From: Streptomyces griseorubiginosus
Lineage (GTDB): Bacteria; Actinomycetota; Actinomycetes; Streptomycetales; Streptomycetaceae
NCBI RefSeq assembly: GCF_017614965.1
Contig: NZ_WVUG01000033.1
Span: 1 to 46,891 of the forward strand
DNA length: 46,891 nt
Direction of reading: 5' to 3'
The position numbers and the translations under genes are program-made. Numbering within the stretch: the first letter of the stretch is position 1; every line of letters starts with the position of its first letter. Shown one piece after another: positions 15,389 to 28,446 of this stretch. Below the pieces are notes generated by a model. That model saw only the letters and a program-made list of their open reading frames with translations. It searched no databases and was not told where the DNA came from.

Positions 15389-18300
15389 ATGTACGAGCTG
15401 TCCCGGATCCGCCTCTACTCCATCGGTCCCGCCGGTGCGCGCTACGCCGACACCGTGCTCGACCTGCGGGGTGTCGGCGAGCCGGTGCCCGACCCCGCGC
15501 CCACCCAGGCGGAGTTCTTCGAGGAGGAGCCCGTCGGCCCGCCGCGCCGCCCGGCGCCCGCGGGCGTGCTCTTCCTGGAGAACGGCGGCGGCAAGTCGGT
15601 GCTGCTGAAGCTGATCTTCTCGGTGATGCTGCCCGGTCACCGCAACACGCTGGGCGGCGCCAGCTCCGGTGTGCTGCGCAAGTTCCTGCTCGCCGACGAC
15701 TGCGGGCACGTCGCCCTGGAGTGGCAGCACACGCTGACCGGCGAGTGCGTCGTCGTCGGCAAGGTCAGCGAGTGGCGCGGGCGCCAGGTCTCGAGCGACC
15801 CGCGGAAGTTCGCCGAGGCCTGGTACTCCTTCCGGCCCGGACCCGGGCTGTCCCTGGACAACCTGCCGGTCGCCGAGGCCACTTCGGTACGGCCCCCCGC
15901 CGAGGGCCAGTCGGCCGCTCAGGGGCGTCGGCGCACCATGAAGGGCTTCCGGGACGCCATCACCGAGGCGGGCAAGGCGTATCCGCACCTGGAGGTGCAC
16001 TGGGAGGAGATCCACGACCGGTGGATCGAACACCTCGGCGACCTCGGCCTCGACCCCGAACTCTTCCGCTACCAGCGGGAGATGAACGCCGACGAGGGTG
16101 AGGCCGCAGGCCTCTTCGCGGTGAAGAAGGACTCCGACTTCACCGACCTGCTGCTGCGCGCCGTCACCGACACCCGGGACACCGACGGACTCGCCGACCT
16201 GGTCAGCGGCTTCGGCAATAAGCTGGGCCGCCGCGCCGAGCTGATCGCCGAACGGGACTTCACCGCCGGGTCGGTGGACCTGCTCGGGCGGATCGTCGAG
16301 GCCGCCGAGGCCCGCGCACGCGCCCGCGACATCCACGCCGGCGCCGAACGCCGTACCCGTACGCTCGCCCGCCGTCTGTCGGCTCGCAGCGGTCAGGAGC
16401 GGGTCCGGGCCGCCGACCTCGCCCAGCGCGTCACGGCCGCCGCGTACGCGGTCACGCACTCCGAGGCGGCCCGGGAGCGCAGCGCGCTGATCGCCGCTGA
16501 ACTCGCCTTCCGCAACGCCTCCCTGGCGCTGGCCGCCGCCGAGAAGTCCGCCGCCGGGCAGAAGCGCGAGCTGGCCGACGCGCGCACCTTGCACTCCGCC
16601 TGGCAGGCCGCCGAGGCGGTGCTGCGCCACCGCGCCGCCGCCGACCGGGTCGCGCGCGTGGCCGCCGCGATCCAGGAGGCCGAGCGGGACGCGGCCCCCG
16701 CGCTCGCCGCCCGCGCCAGGGCCGCCGTGGACCTCGTACGGGCCCTGCAGGCGGCCGCCGAGAGGGCCGAGACCCTCGCCAACGAGGAGGAGGAGCGCTC
16801 CGGCGCACTCCAGGAGGCCGGCGAGGCCGCCTACCGCGACTCGACCGCCGCCGCCACGGAGGCGCAACGGGCCCGCAGCGAGATCGGCCACCTCCGCCAG
16901 CGCCTCAGCGAGGTGGAACAGGAGACCGCGGAGGCGGTGCGCGCCGGCTGGCTCGACGACAGCGCGCCCGACGCCGACCCGGCCCGTGCCGCCCTCGCGG
17001 CCAGCGACGCCGAGAAGAGCGCCGTCGCCGCCTGGGACGCGGCCCGTGAGGCGTCCCGCAAGGCCACGGAGCACGCCCGGGAGGCGGCCGCGGCGGAGTC
17101 CCGCGCCGAGCTGACGGCCGCCCGCGCGGCGGACGCGGCCACGGCCACCCAGCGCTCCTACGAGGCCGAACTGCGCATCGCCGAGGCGCTGGCCGCCGAG
17201 GAGCGGCTGGCGGAACTGCTGAGCCTGTCCGGCGGCGGCCGGACGCGCTCCTCCGTCCCGCAGCCCCGCCACGACACGGACGACGACGAAGCGGCGCTCG
17301 CCCCCGAGGAGTTGGACCGTTTCGCCGACGAACTGCGCGAACTGCTCGACGACTCCGTGTCCTCCGCCGAACGCCAGCTCTTCGAACTGCGGACCGCGGC
17401 GGCCGACGACTCCCGCATCCTCGGCGCGCTCGGCGACGGCGGGCTGCTGCCACCCGGGCCGGACGTGCTGGCCACCGTCGAGTTCCTCGGCGAGCACGGC
17501 ATCCCCGCCCTGCCCGGCTGGCGCTACCTCGCCCAGGCCGTCGACCCGGCCGACCACGCACGGGTGCTGGCGGCCCGACCGGAGCTGGTCGACGGCGTCA
17601 TCATCACCGATCCGGCCACCCACGCGCGTGCCCGCGACGCGCTCACCGACGCGGCCCTGCTCCCGCGCTCCGCCGTCGCCGTCGGCACGGCCGCCGCCCT
17701 GCTGGCACCGACCCCGGCCCCCGACACCCGCAGCGGTGACGTCTTCCTCGTCCCGCCGAACCCGGCCATGCACGACGAACACGCCGCCGACGAGGAACGA
17801 CAGGCCCTGCGGGCCCGGGCGGCCGAGCGGGACGAGGAGATCCGGGCGCTCGCGGCCCGCCTCGGCAAGGACCGCGAGCTGGCGGCACGCCTCGCCTCCT
17901 GGCGCACCGGCTGCCCGGCCGGACGGCTGGTCGAACTGGCACAGGCCGCCCACGACGCGCGCACCTTCGCGGAAGAGGCCGAAGCCGAGCTGGCCGAGGC
18001 ACGCGCGGTACGGGCCGAGGCCGACGAGACGGCCGCCGAGGCCGCGCAGGTCCGGGACGAGCGCCAGGAGGCCGCGCAGAAGGCCCGCCGCGCCGCCGAC
18101 GCGCTGGCCGGGCTCGCCTTCCGGCTGCGCGAGCGCGCCGGCTGGCAGGTGAAGCTGCGCGAACTGGCCGACGAGGGCGCCGAGTCCGAGGCCCGCGCGC
18201 AGGCCTGCCTGGAACGCGCCCGCGCCGCCGACGAGGACCGGCGCGCCGCCCAGCGCGCCGCCGACGACGCCCGCCGCACCGCCCGCGCGCTGCGCGCCGA

Positions 18301-20014
18301 GCGCTCCGAGATCGCCGGCGCCCCCGACGACGTACCCGACACCGACGCGGACACCGCCGCTCCAAAGGCGTCCCTGCCCGCCCTGCGCGAGGCCTACCGG
18401 GCCGCCTCCCAGGTGTACGAGAAGGTCGGCGTCGGCGCCGACCTGCGGGCCGAACAGGCGCGCGCGGAGAGCGACGAGAGCGCGGCCCGCGCCGAACTGG
18501 ACCGGCTCAGCAACAAGGTCCGCACCCGCGCGGAGCAGCTGCTGCAGTCACCGGACGGCTCCGACGGGCCGTCCCGGCAGGCCGCCGCCGCCCGTGCCGA
18601 GGAGCTCGTGCAGCTCCTGGAGACCCGGATGTCCAGCGCGAGCGAGCAGTTGGGCCGGCTGCGCGGCGAGGCCGAACGGCACGCCCCCGAGGACGGCGAG
18701 GCCCACACCGAGCTGCCCGAGGAGCTCCAGCCGCGCGACGCCGAGCACGCCCAGGCCCTGCTGCGCACAGCGACCGCCGAACTCGCCTCCCGCTCCGAGG
18801 CGTTGACCCAGGCCAGGGAAGCCCACGCCGAGCTGCTCGACGCCCATCGCGCGGCAGAGGACGCGGCCGGCGGCTTCGACGAGACGGCCGCGATGCTGCG
18901 GGACCTGCTGCGCGAGCACGCCCTCGAGGACGACCAGGAGGAACCGGAGCCCTACCCCGGCACCCTGGACGAGGCCCGGCAGTCGGCCGCCGAGGCCCGG
19001 CGGTCGCTGCGCGGCTGTGCCGCCGACCTGTCCGCCGCCGAGGCCGCAGTCCGCGAGGCGAGCGACGTCCTCGTCCGGCACGCAAACTCGACGCGCTACG
19101 AACAGGTCCGCACCCCCGCCCGCCAGCAGATCCGTGAACTGCCCGCCTCCGCACTGCCGGAGCACGCGCAGAAGTGGGCGGACGCCTTCGCCCCCCGACT
19201 GCGGGTCCTCACCGACGAGTTGGCTCAATTGGAGCGCAACCGCGACTCGATCGTGGACCGGCTGCGCGGGCTGGTCGAGTCGGCGCTGGCGACCCTGCGC
19301 TCCGCCCAGCGGCTCTCCCGGCTGCCCGAGGGGCTCGGCGAGTGGTCCGGTCAGGAGTTCCTGCGGATCCGCTTCGAGGAACCCGACCAGGCCACCCTGA
19401 CCGAGCGCCTCGGCGAGGTCATCGACGAGGCGACCCGGGCCGCCGTGAAGAAGAACTCCGACCTGCGCCGCGACGGCATGTCCCTGCTGCTGCGAGGCGT
19501 GGGCGCGGCCCTGCAGCCCAAGGGCGTTTCCGTGGAGATCCTCAAGCCGGACGCCGTGCTGCGCGCCGAGCGTGTGCCCGTCGGGCAGATGGGCGACGTG
19601 TTCTCCGGCGGCCAGCTGCTCACCGCCGCCATCGCCCTGTACTGCACGATGGCGGCACTGCGCTCCAACGACCGGGGCCGCGACAAGCACCGGCACGCCG
19701 GCACGCTGTTCCTCGACAACCCCATCGGCCGCGCCAACGCCACGTATCTGCTGGAGCTCCAGCGCGCGGTGTCCGACGCGCTGGGCGTCCAGCTCCTGTA
19801 CACCACCGGCCTGTTCGACACCACCGCGCTGGCCGAGTTCCCCCTGGTCATCCGGCTGCGCAACGACGCCGACCTACGGGCCGGGCTGAAGTACATCAGC
19901 GTGGAGGAACACCTGCGGCCGGGACTGCCGAGCGAGGCTCCCGCGGGGGAGGCCGGGCACAGCGAGATCACCGCGACACGGATGTTCAAGCGCCCGGCAC
20001 CGGCCGCGCCTTAG
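15389..20014 (+). CDS. SMC-like coiled-coil ATPase (MukB/MksB/JetC type)
   Basis: This encodes 1541 residues. The N-terminal ATPase lobe has a P-loop FLENGGGKSVLL near residues 61-72. Very long Ala/Glu/Arg-rich coiled coils run from about 270 to 690 and 800 to 1330. Between them, about 690-800, is a globular segment (from PGPDVLATVEF to FLVPPNPAM) in hinge position. The C-terminal lobe has an ABC signature FSGGQLLTAAIALY at about 1405 and a Walker B LFLDNPIGRAN at about 1440. The layout, head-coil-hinge-coil-head, is that of SMC/MukB proteins. Two oddities stand out: the residue after the Walker B Asp is Asn, not Glu, and the first P-loop Gly is replaced (LENGGGKS). No JetD nuclease gene follows. 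Confidence 0.85.
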   Translation: MYELSRIRLYSIGPAGARYADTVLDLRGVGEPVPDPAPTQAEFFEEEPVGPPRRPAPAGVLFLENGGGKSVLLKLIFSVMLPGHRNTLGGASSGVLRKFLLADDCGHVALEWQHTLTGECVVVGKVSEWRGRQVSSDPRKFAEAWYSFRPGPGLSLDNLPVAEATSVRPPAEGQSAAQGRRRTMKGFRDAITEAGKAYPHLEVHWEEIHDRWIEHLGDLGLDPELFRYQREMNADEGEAAGLFAVKKDSDFTDLLLRAVTDTRDTDGLADLVSGFGNKLGRRAELIAERDFTAGSVDLLGRIVEAAEARARARDIHAGAERRTRTLARRLSARSGQERVRAADLAQRVTAAAYAVTHSEAARERSALIAAELAFRNASLALAAAEKSAAGQKRELADARTLHSAWQAAEAVLRHRAAADRVARVAAAIQEAERDAAPALAARARAAVDLVRALQAAAERAETLANEEEERSGALQEAGEAAYRDSTAAATEAQRARSEIGHLRQRLSEVEQETAEAVRAGWLDDSAPDADPARAALAASDAEKSAVAAWDAAREASRKATEHAREAAAAESRAELTAARAADAATATQRSYEAELRIAEALAAEERLAELLSLSGGGRTRSSVPQPRHDTDDDEAALAPEELDRFADELRELLDDSVSSAERQLFELRTAAADDSRILGALGDGGLLPPGPDVLATVEFLGEHGIPALPGWRYLAQAVDPADHARVLAARPELVDGVIITDPATHARARDALTDAALLPRSAVAVGTAAALLAPTPAPDTRSGDVFLVPPNPAMHDEHAADEERQALRARAAERDEEIRALAARLGKDRELAARLASWRTGCPAGRLVELAQAAHDARTFAEEAEAELAEARAVRAEADETAAEAAQVRDERQEAAQKARRAADALAGLAFRLRERAGWQVKLRELADEGAESEARAQACLERARAADEDRRAAQRAADDARRTARALRAERSEIAGAPDDVPDTDADTAAPKASLPALREAYRAASQVYEKVGVGADLRAEQARAESDESAARAELDRLSNKVRTRAEQLLQSPDGSDGPSRQAAAARAEELVQLLETRMSSASEQLGRLRGEAERHAPEDGEAHTELPEELQPRDAEHAQALLRTATAELASRSEALTQAREAHAELLDAHRAAEDAAGGFDETAAMLRDLLREHALEDDQEEPEPYPGTLDEARQSAAEARRSLRGCAADLSAAEAAVREASDVLVRHANSTRYEQVRTPARQQIRELPASALPEHAQKWADAFAPRLRVLTDELAQLERNRDSIVDRLRGLVESALATLRSAQRLSRLPEGLGEWSGQEFLRIRFEEPDQATLTERLGEVIDEATRAAVKKNSDLRRDGMSLLLRGVGAALQPKGVSVEILKPDAVLRAERVPVGQMGDVFSGGQLLTAAIALYCTMAALRSNDRGRDKHRHAGTLFLDNPIGRANATYLLELQRAVSDALGVQLLYTTGLFDTTALAEFPLVIRLRNDADLRAGLKYISVEEHLRPGLPSEAPAGEAGHSEITATRMFKRPAPAAP

Positions 20015-20094
20015 CGCCTTGGCCGACCCTCGCCGTAGCCGGTCCGCGTCCCAGCCGCCCCGGCGCCGACGACGCCGAAACGAACCGGCGGTCC

Positions 20095-20625
20095 TCAGGG
20101 GTGCGAGAGCTGTCCGGTGCCGCCGCTGCGGCGTATTCGCGCCTGCGCCCGCTCGGTGGCTTTCGCCTGTCGCCGGGTCCGGCGCTTCTCGCGGCGCAGG
20201 GCCCGGGCCGTGCTGCTCGGCGTCGACACCACGCCGTTGCGCTGGTTCCACACCTGGCGGGTCACCCAGACGTCGAGAGCGCTCCAGGTGGCCACCACCG
20301 TGCTCACGACAGCGCTGATCACCATGGGAAAGGCCGGCCAGGACCCGGCCATGGTGCACAGGAAGGCCACCATCGCCAGCAGCAGCGTCACGGCGATGAT
20401 CAGTCCCGCCCGCACCGCCGCCGTACGCACCGGATCAGGCAGCCGGCGTCGCTTGGCCGGTTCCTCGACCCACAGGGGCCGATAGCCCCGCTCCCGCTCC
20501 TCGTCTCGCTCGATCCTGCTCCTGGCTGCCGGAATGTCGGGATCCGGTGCTTCGGGAACCCGGTCCTCGACCAGGCTCGCCGCCATGCCGTCCCCGGGCG
20601 CCTCGCGCCGCTCCGCCGTGCCCAT
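20095..20625 (-). CDS. Conserved two-helix membrane protein
   Basis: This encodes 176 residues from ATG 20625, with GGGAG ten bases upstream; GTG 20643 is an alternative. The N-terminal about 75 residues are charged and rich in Arg, Glu and Pro. Two hydrophobic helices follow, around residues 75-95 (GLIIAVTLLLAMVAFLCTM) and 100-120. The C-terminus is strongly basic (ALRREKRRTRRQAKATERAQ). No family recognised. It is convergent with the SMC-like gene, with only 80 bases between, and its promoter region is shared with the divergent conservon. Confidence 0.78.
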   Translation of the reverse strand: MGTAERREAPGDGMAASLVEDRVPEAPDPDIPAARSRIERDEERERGYRPLWVEEPAKRRRLPDPVRTAAVRAGLIIAVTLLLAMVAFLCTMAGSWPAFPMVISAVVSTVVATWSALDVWVTRQVWNQRNGVVSTPSSTARALRREKRRTRRQAKATERAQARIRRSGGTGQLSHP

Positions 20626-21043
20626 CAACGTGTCACTCCCCACCGCCAGCAGACCGCTCGTCCGTGCCCGACGGCACGGCTCCCCTGTGGTTGCCCGGCT
20701 TGCGCTGTTTTACGCCGCCCGGGTGCGGGATGCGGCTCATGTGGCCGATTCCGTCCCCGTTTCCCGTCAAGAAGGACGAACGACCTGCCCCGAAGATTCC
20801 CGAGAAGCGAAAAATTTCGGCCAACAGACCATGTGCGTCCGGTGGATGAGTTCCCGTCACCGAGCGGGCAAACAGGGACGCAATCTCCCCCAATGGCCGG
20901 ACAACTCGCCATGTCTCGTCGCCCGCGCGGAAGTTCACCCTCCGGACGGCTCTTCGAGTTACCTGTGTGTCGGTAGTAGGCTCGCGCCGTTTGTTGACGT
21001 ACATGTGTACCCCCGGCCGGCGGGGGTCGAGCTGGGGGAGGCC
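20626..21043. promoter_or_regulatory. Conservon promoter region
   Basis: These 418 bases separate the leftward membrane protein from cvnA. I see no convincing gene. The stretch 20800-20830 is AT-rich, with a CGAAAAATTTCG dyad resembling the CCGAAATTTCGG palindrome at 2392. Near 20995-21027 lie TTGACGTACATG, a GTACA/TGTAC dyad and a C5/G5 hairpin directly before the strong GGGGGAGG ribosome site of cvnA. The hairpin could affect translation. Promoter boxes could not be assigned with confidence. Confidence 0.35.
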
Positions 21044-23968
21044 ATGCGCTTTCGCGGGAAGTCCATCCGCCGGAAGATCGTGGCGCTGCTTCTCGTGCCG
21101 CTGGTGTCCCTGACGGCCATCTGGGGCTTCGCCACGGTACTCACGGGCCGTCAGGCTGAGGACCTGTTCAACGTCTCCGACGTGGTCGAGAAGGTCGCGT
21201 ACCCGATCGAGGACACCGTCCGCGTCGTGCAGCAGGAACGCCGTCAGTCCCTGGTCTACCTCGCCGATCCGCGGGCCTCCGACGGTCTGTCGGACCTCAG
21301 GCGCAGCCGGGCCGCCACGGACGAGGCCATCGCCGAGATCCGGCGGAACTCCAAGAACCCGGACGTCCGTGACGCCATGGGCCAAGCGACGGGCGATCGC
21401 CTGAGCACCGTGCTGGACACCTTCGACGGTCTCGCCTCGCTGCGCCGCAGCGTCGAGGACGGCACCGTCGACCGCGCACACGCCCTCGACCTCTACAACA
21501 GCCTGGTCGACCCGTGCTACGTCCTGCTCGCCAATCTGCACGTCGTCGACAACGTCGAGATGGACAAGCAGTACCGCGCCCTGGTCAACCTCGCGCGTGC
21601 CCGGGAGTTGCTCTCCCGCGAGGACGCCCTGCTCGGCTCCTCCCTGATCGTCGGCAAGCTCACCCGTGACGAAGTCCGTGACATCACCGACCTCGTGGCC
21701 CAGCGGGGCCTGATGTACGACGTCAACCTGCCGCTGCTGCCCTCGTCCGAACGCGACCGCTACCAGCGCTTCTGGAAGAACGCCACCACCGCCCCGCTGC
21801 GTGCGGACGAACAGGCGGCGATCTCCTCCACCACGGGCAGGCCCGGCGAGGTCACCGCGCAGAGCTGGGACACCGCCGCCGGAAGCGTGCTCGCCAAGCT
21901 CGCCACCCTCAACGACCAGGCGAGCGACCGCTATCAGGACCGCGTCCGCCCGGTCGCCGTCGGTGTCATCGCCAAGGCCGCCATCGCGGGCGTCCTCGGT
22001 CTGGTCGCCCTGTTGCTCTCGCTGTTCCTGTCCGTGCGCGTCGGCCGCACCCTCATCCGCGACCTGCGCCAACTGCGTCTGGAGGCGCACGAGGCGTCCG
22101 GCGTCCGGCTGCCCAGCGTGATGCGCCGGCTGTCCGCGGGGGAACAGGTCGACGTGGAGACCGAGGTCCCCCGCCTCGAGTACGACAGGAACGAGATCGG
22201 CGAGGTCGGCCAGGCCCTCAACACCCTGCAGCGGGCCGCCGTCGAGGCGGCCGTCAAACAGGCCGAACTGCGGGCCGGTGTCTCCGAGGTGTTCGTCAAC
22301 CTGGCCCGCCGCAGCCAGGTCCTGCTGCACAAGCAGCTCACCCTGCTGGACAGCATGGAGCGGCGTACCGAGGACACCGACGAACTCGCCGACCTCTTCC
22401 GGCTCGACCACCTGACCACCCGTATGCGCCGGCACGCCGAGGGCCTGGTGATCCTCTCCGGGGCCGCCCCGTCCCGGCAGTGGCGCAAGCCCGTCCAGCT
22501 CATGGACGTCGTACGGGCCGCCGTGGCCGAGGTGGAGGACTACGAGCGCATCGAGGTCCGCCGGCTGCCCCGGGTCGCCGTCACCGGCCCGGCCGTCGCC
22601 GACCTCACCCACCTCGTCGCCGAACTCCTGGAGAACGCCACGGTGTTCTCCCCGCCGCACACCGCCGTCCAGGTCGTGGGCGAACGGGTGGCCAACGGCT
22701 TCACGCTGGAGATCCATGACCGCGGTCTCGGCATGGCGGCCGACGCACTGCTGGACGCCAACCTCCGGCTCGCCGAGACCCCCGAGTTCGAGCTGTCCGA
22801 CACCGACCGGCTCGGCCTCTTCGTGGTCAGCCGGCTCGCCCAGCGGCAGAACGTCCGGGTCTCCCTGCAGCCGTCCCCCTACGGCGGCACCACCGCCGTC
22901 GTATTCATCCCCGACGCCCTGCTCACGGACGACGTGCCCGACACCAACGGCATCGGCTTCCGCCTCGACCGGCCCCACCCGTCCAAGGAGGCCGAGCTGG
23001 AGGAGGGTCGCCGGACCGCGCTTCCGCGCGTGCCCGAGCAACTGCCCGGCCTGCCCGCCTCGCTCCTGGACGGCCCGGTGGAGCTGGAGGCGCCCGTCGA
23101 CCTCGACGCCGTCGACGACTTCCCGGCGGCGCTGGAGGAGGACGGCGAGGAGGGCGGCCTGTTCCGCCCCCGGCGCTCCATCGCCCGCGTGGAGGACGAG
23201 GCCACCGGCCGTCATGGCGAGCACCTCCACGGCGACGACGCCGGCCATGCCCGGGACGGCGCGGACGACCAGCTGGGCGCCCCGGTATCGCTGCCCCGGC
23301 GCGGGGCCCCCAAGCTGGTCAGCTCGCACGGGCGTCCGGTCACCGAGCAGCGGTTCCGCCGCGAGGACGCGCCGGACGAGTCGCCGGCAGCGGCTCGCCG
23401 ATCCGACCTCCAGGGCTCGGCGTCCCCGGCGACCCGTCGCCGGGGGGATGACCCCCTCGCGGCCGACGGCCACGGCCGGCCGGGCCAGGACGGCGCGCCG
23501 CCGCTGCCGACCCGTCGACGCGGTGCCTCACCGCTGCGCCCGGGCGTGGGTGGCTCCGAGGGGTTCGGCGAGACGGGCGCGGCCCAGACACCCGACGACC
23601 AGGGCATCGGTGAGGCACCGCAGGCCCCCGTCCTCCCGGCACACGCCCGTCCCGCATCCATCACCCCGGGCGGGGCGGACACCAGCGGCAGGCGGCCCGG
23701 TGCACGACCGCCGGGCGGTTCGGGCGGCGGCATCGGCCCGCTGCCCCGGCGGGTACGCCAGGCCAATCTGGCACCGCAGCTCAAGCAGAGCGCCGGCCGG
23801 CCCGAGCAGAACAGCACGGACTTCGCGGAGCGGGACGCCGACGAGGTACGCAGCCGCATGGCCTCGCTCCAGCGCGGCTGGCAGCGCGGCCGCGAGGAGA
23901 ACGCCGCGGGCGATGACGCCCACAGCGGCACAGCACCACACGGAACGACAAAGGGGGACGGTCGATGA
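21044..23968 (+). CDS. cvnA: Conservon sensor histidine-kinase-like protein CvnA
   Basis: This encodes 974 residues from ATG 21044 behind GGGGGAGG. TM1 is at about residues 12-33, an extracellular helical nitrate-sensor-like (NIT) domain at about 40-300, TM2 at about 305-330, then a HAMP-like linker. The helical dimer region includes LDHLTTRMRRHAEGL near 455, and a HATPase domain has the N-box ELLENATVFSPP near 522 and IHDRGLGMAAD. From about 640 on, the tail is Pro/Arg/Gly-rich and probably disordered. CvnA proteins sit at the membrane and signal through CvnB, CvnC and the GTPase CvnD rather than through a normal response regulator. The cvnB start overlaps by four bases. Confidence 0.93.
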   Translation: MRFRGKSIRRKIVALLLVPLVSLTAIWGFATVLTGRQAEDLFNVSDVVEKVAYPIEDTVRVVQQERRQSLVYLADPRASDGLSDLRRSRAATDEAIAEIRRNSKNPDVRDAMGQATGDRLSTVLDTFDGLASLRRSVEDGTVDRAHALDLYNSLVDPCYVLLANLHVVDNVEMDKQYRALVNLARARELLSREDALLGSSLIVGKLTRDEVRDITDLVAQRGLMYDVNLPLLPSSERDRYQRFWKNATTAPLRADEQAAISSTTGRPGEVTAQSWDTAAGSVLAKLATLNDQASDRYQDRVRPVAVGVIAKAAIAGVLGLVALLLSLFLSVRVGRTLIRDLRQLRLEAHEASGVRLPSVMRRLSAGEQVDVETEVPRLEYDRNEIGEVGQALNTLQRAAVEAAVKQAELRAGVSEVFVNLARRSQVLLHKQLTLLDSMERRTEDTDELADLFRLDHLTTRMRRHAEGLVILSGAAPSRQWRKPVQLMDVVRAAVAEVEDYERIEVRRLPRVAVTGPAVADLTHLVAELLENATVFSPPHTAVQVVGERVANGFTLEIHDRGLGMAADALLDANLRLAETPEFELSDTDRLGLFVVSRLAQRQNVRVSLQPSPYGGTTAVVFIPDALLTDDVPDTNGIGFRLDRPHPSKEAELEEGRRTALPRVPEQLPGLPASLLDGPVELEAPVDLDAVDDFPAALEEDGEEGGLFRPRRSIARVEDEATGRHGEHLHGDDAGHARDGADDQLGAPVSLPRRGAPKLVSSHGRPVTEQRFRREDAPDESPAAARRSDLQGSASPATRRRGDDPLAADGHGRPGQDGAPPLPTRRRGASPLRPGVGGSEGFGETGAAQTPDDQGIGEAPQAPVLPAHARPASITPGGADTSGRRPGARPPGGSGGGIGPLPRRVRQANLAPQLKQSAGRPEQNSTDFAERDADEVRSRMASLQRGWQRGREENAAGDDAHSGTAPHGTTKGDGR

Positions 23969-24399
23969 CCGCACCGAAGGCGACCGGCCACACCGCGACC
24001 AACTCCGGCGAGCTCAACTGGCTCCTGGACGAACTGGTGGAACGCGTCGCGAGCATCCGCAAAGCCCTCGTGCTCTCCGGCGACGGCCTGCCGACCGGTG
24101 TGTCCAAGGACCTCAGCCGGGAGGACAGCGAGCACCTCGCCGCCGTCGCCTCCGGCTTCCACAGCCTCGCCAAGGGCGTCGGCCGGCACTTCGAGGCGGG
24201 CAACGTCCGGCAGACCGTCGTCGAGCTCGACGACGCCTTCCTGTTCGTGACGGCCGCCGGCGACGGCAGCTGCCTCGCCGTCCTCTCGGACGCCGACTCG
24301 GACGTCGGCCAGGTCGCGTACGAGATGACGCTGCTCGTGAAGCGGGTCGGCGTGCATCTGGGCACCGCCCCGCGCACCGATCTGCCCGCAGGCGGGTAG
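23965..24399 (+). CDS. cvnB: Roadblock/LC7 protein CvnB
   Basis: This encodes 144 residues, the usual CvnB size. The roadblock/LC7 fold is recognisable from LNWLLDELVERVASIRKALV, LSGDGLPTGVSKDL, the middle EHLAAVASGFHSLAKG and LAVLSDADSDVGQVAYEM. Such proteins act as GTPase-associated scaffolds or activators, here for the CvnD GTPase, in the cytoplasm near the CvnA kinase. It is translationally coupled to cvnA through ATGA. Confidence 0.94.
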   Translation: MTAPKATGHTATNSGELNWLLDELVERVASIRKALVLSGDGLPTGVSKDLSREDSEHLAAVASGFHSLAKGVGRHFEAGNVRQTVVELDDAFLFVTAAGDGSCLAVLSDADSDVGQVAYEMTLLVKRVGVHLGTAPRTDLPAGG

Positions 24400-24408
24400 T
24401 GGGATGTC

Positions 24409-24804
24409 ATGAGCGCAGACGGTCAGGGAAGAAGCCACTGGTTCGACGACGAGGCCGGACCGGTCGTCCGTCCGTACGCGATGACGCGCGGCCGTACCTC
24501 CAGTCCCGGCCAGCACCGCCTCGACCTGATCGCGGTGGTCGTCGCCGAACCCCAGGCGGACGACCCGGACGCCGACGCGACGCTGTCCCCCGAGCACGTC
24601 GACATCGTCGACCTGTGCCGTGACGCCCCCCAGTCGGTCGCCGAGCTCGCCGCCGGGCTCGATCTGCCCATCGGAGTGGTACGGGTCCTCGTCGGCGACC
24701 TCGTGGCGGCTGAATTCGTCCATGTGAACCGGCCCGTACCCCCTGCCGAGCTGGTGGACGAGAGTATTCTGCGCGACGTGATCAACGGCCTCCGGGCGCT
24801 GTGA
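24409..24804 (+). CDS. cvnC: DUF742 protein CvnC
   Basis: This encodes 131 residues starting ten bases after cvnB. It contains the DUF742 features GPVVRPYAMTRGRTS near the N-terminus and a C-terminal winged-helix part, QSVAELAAGLDLPIGVVRVL and VGDLVAAEFVHVN. CvnC is a conserved conservon partner of unclear biochemical role, thought to bind the complex. In most conservons the GTPase gene cvnD follows directly; here a 3.6-kb oxoprolinase gene comes first, 25 bases downstream. Confidence 0.94.
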   Translation: MSADGQGRSHWFDDEAGPVVRPYAMTRGRTSSPGQHRLDLIAVVVAEPQADDPDADATLSPEHVDIVDLCRDAPQSVAELAAGLDLPIGVVRVLVGDLVAAEFVHVNRPVPPAELVDESILRDVINGLRAL

Positions 24805-24828
24805 GCGGCGCGGAAGCGGGGTACTGAC

Positions 24829-28426
<3,598 letters not shown>

Positions 28427-28446
<20 letters not shown>

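Noticed and set aside
15374..17953. Minus-strand open frame of 859 codons
   Set aside because: It is the shadow of the SMC-like gene; its repetitive Gly/Val/Arg composition mirrors the Ala/Glu coiled coil on the other strand.
12904..20014. Calling the operon a complete Wadjet defence system
   Set aside because: No JetD nuclease gene is adjacent, so only a JetABC/MukFEB-like complex can be supported.
20633..23473. Minus-strand open frame of 946 codons
   Set aside because: It is the antisense shadow of cvnA and its promoter region, with no recognised motif or ribosome site.
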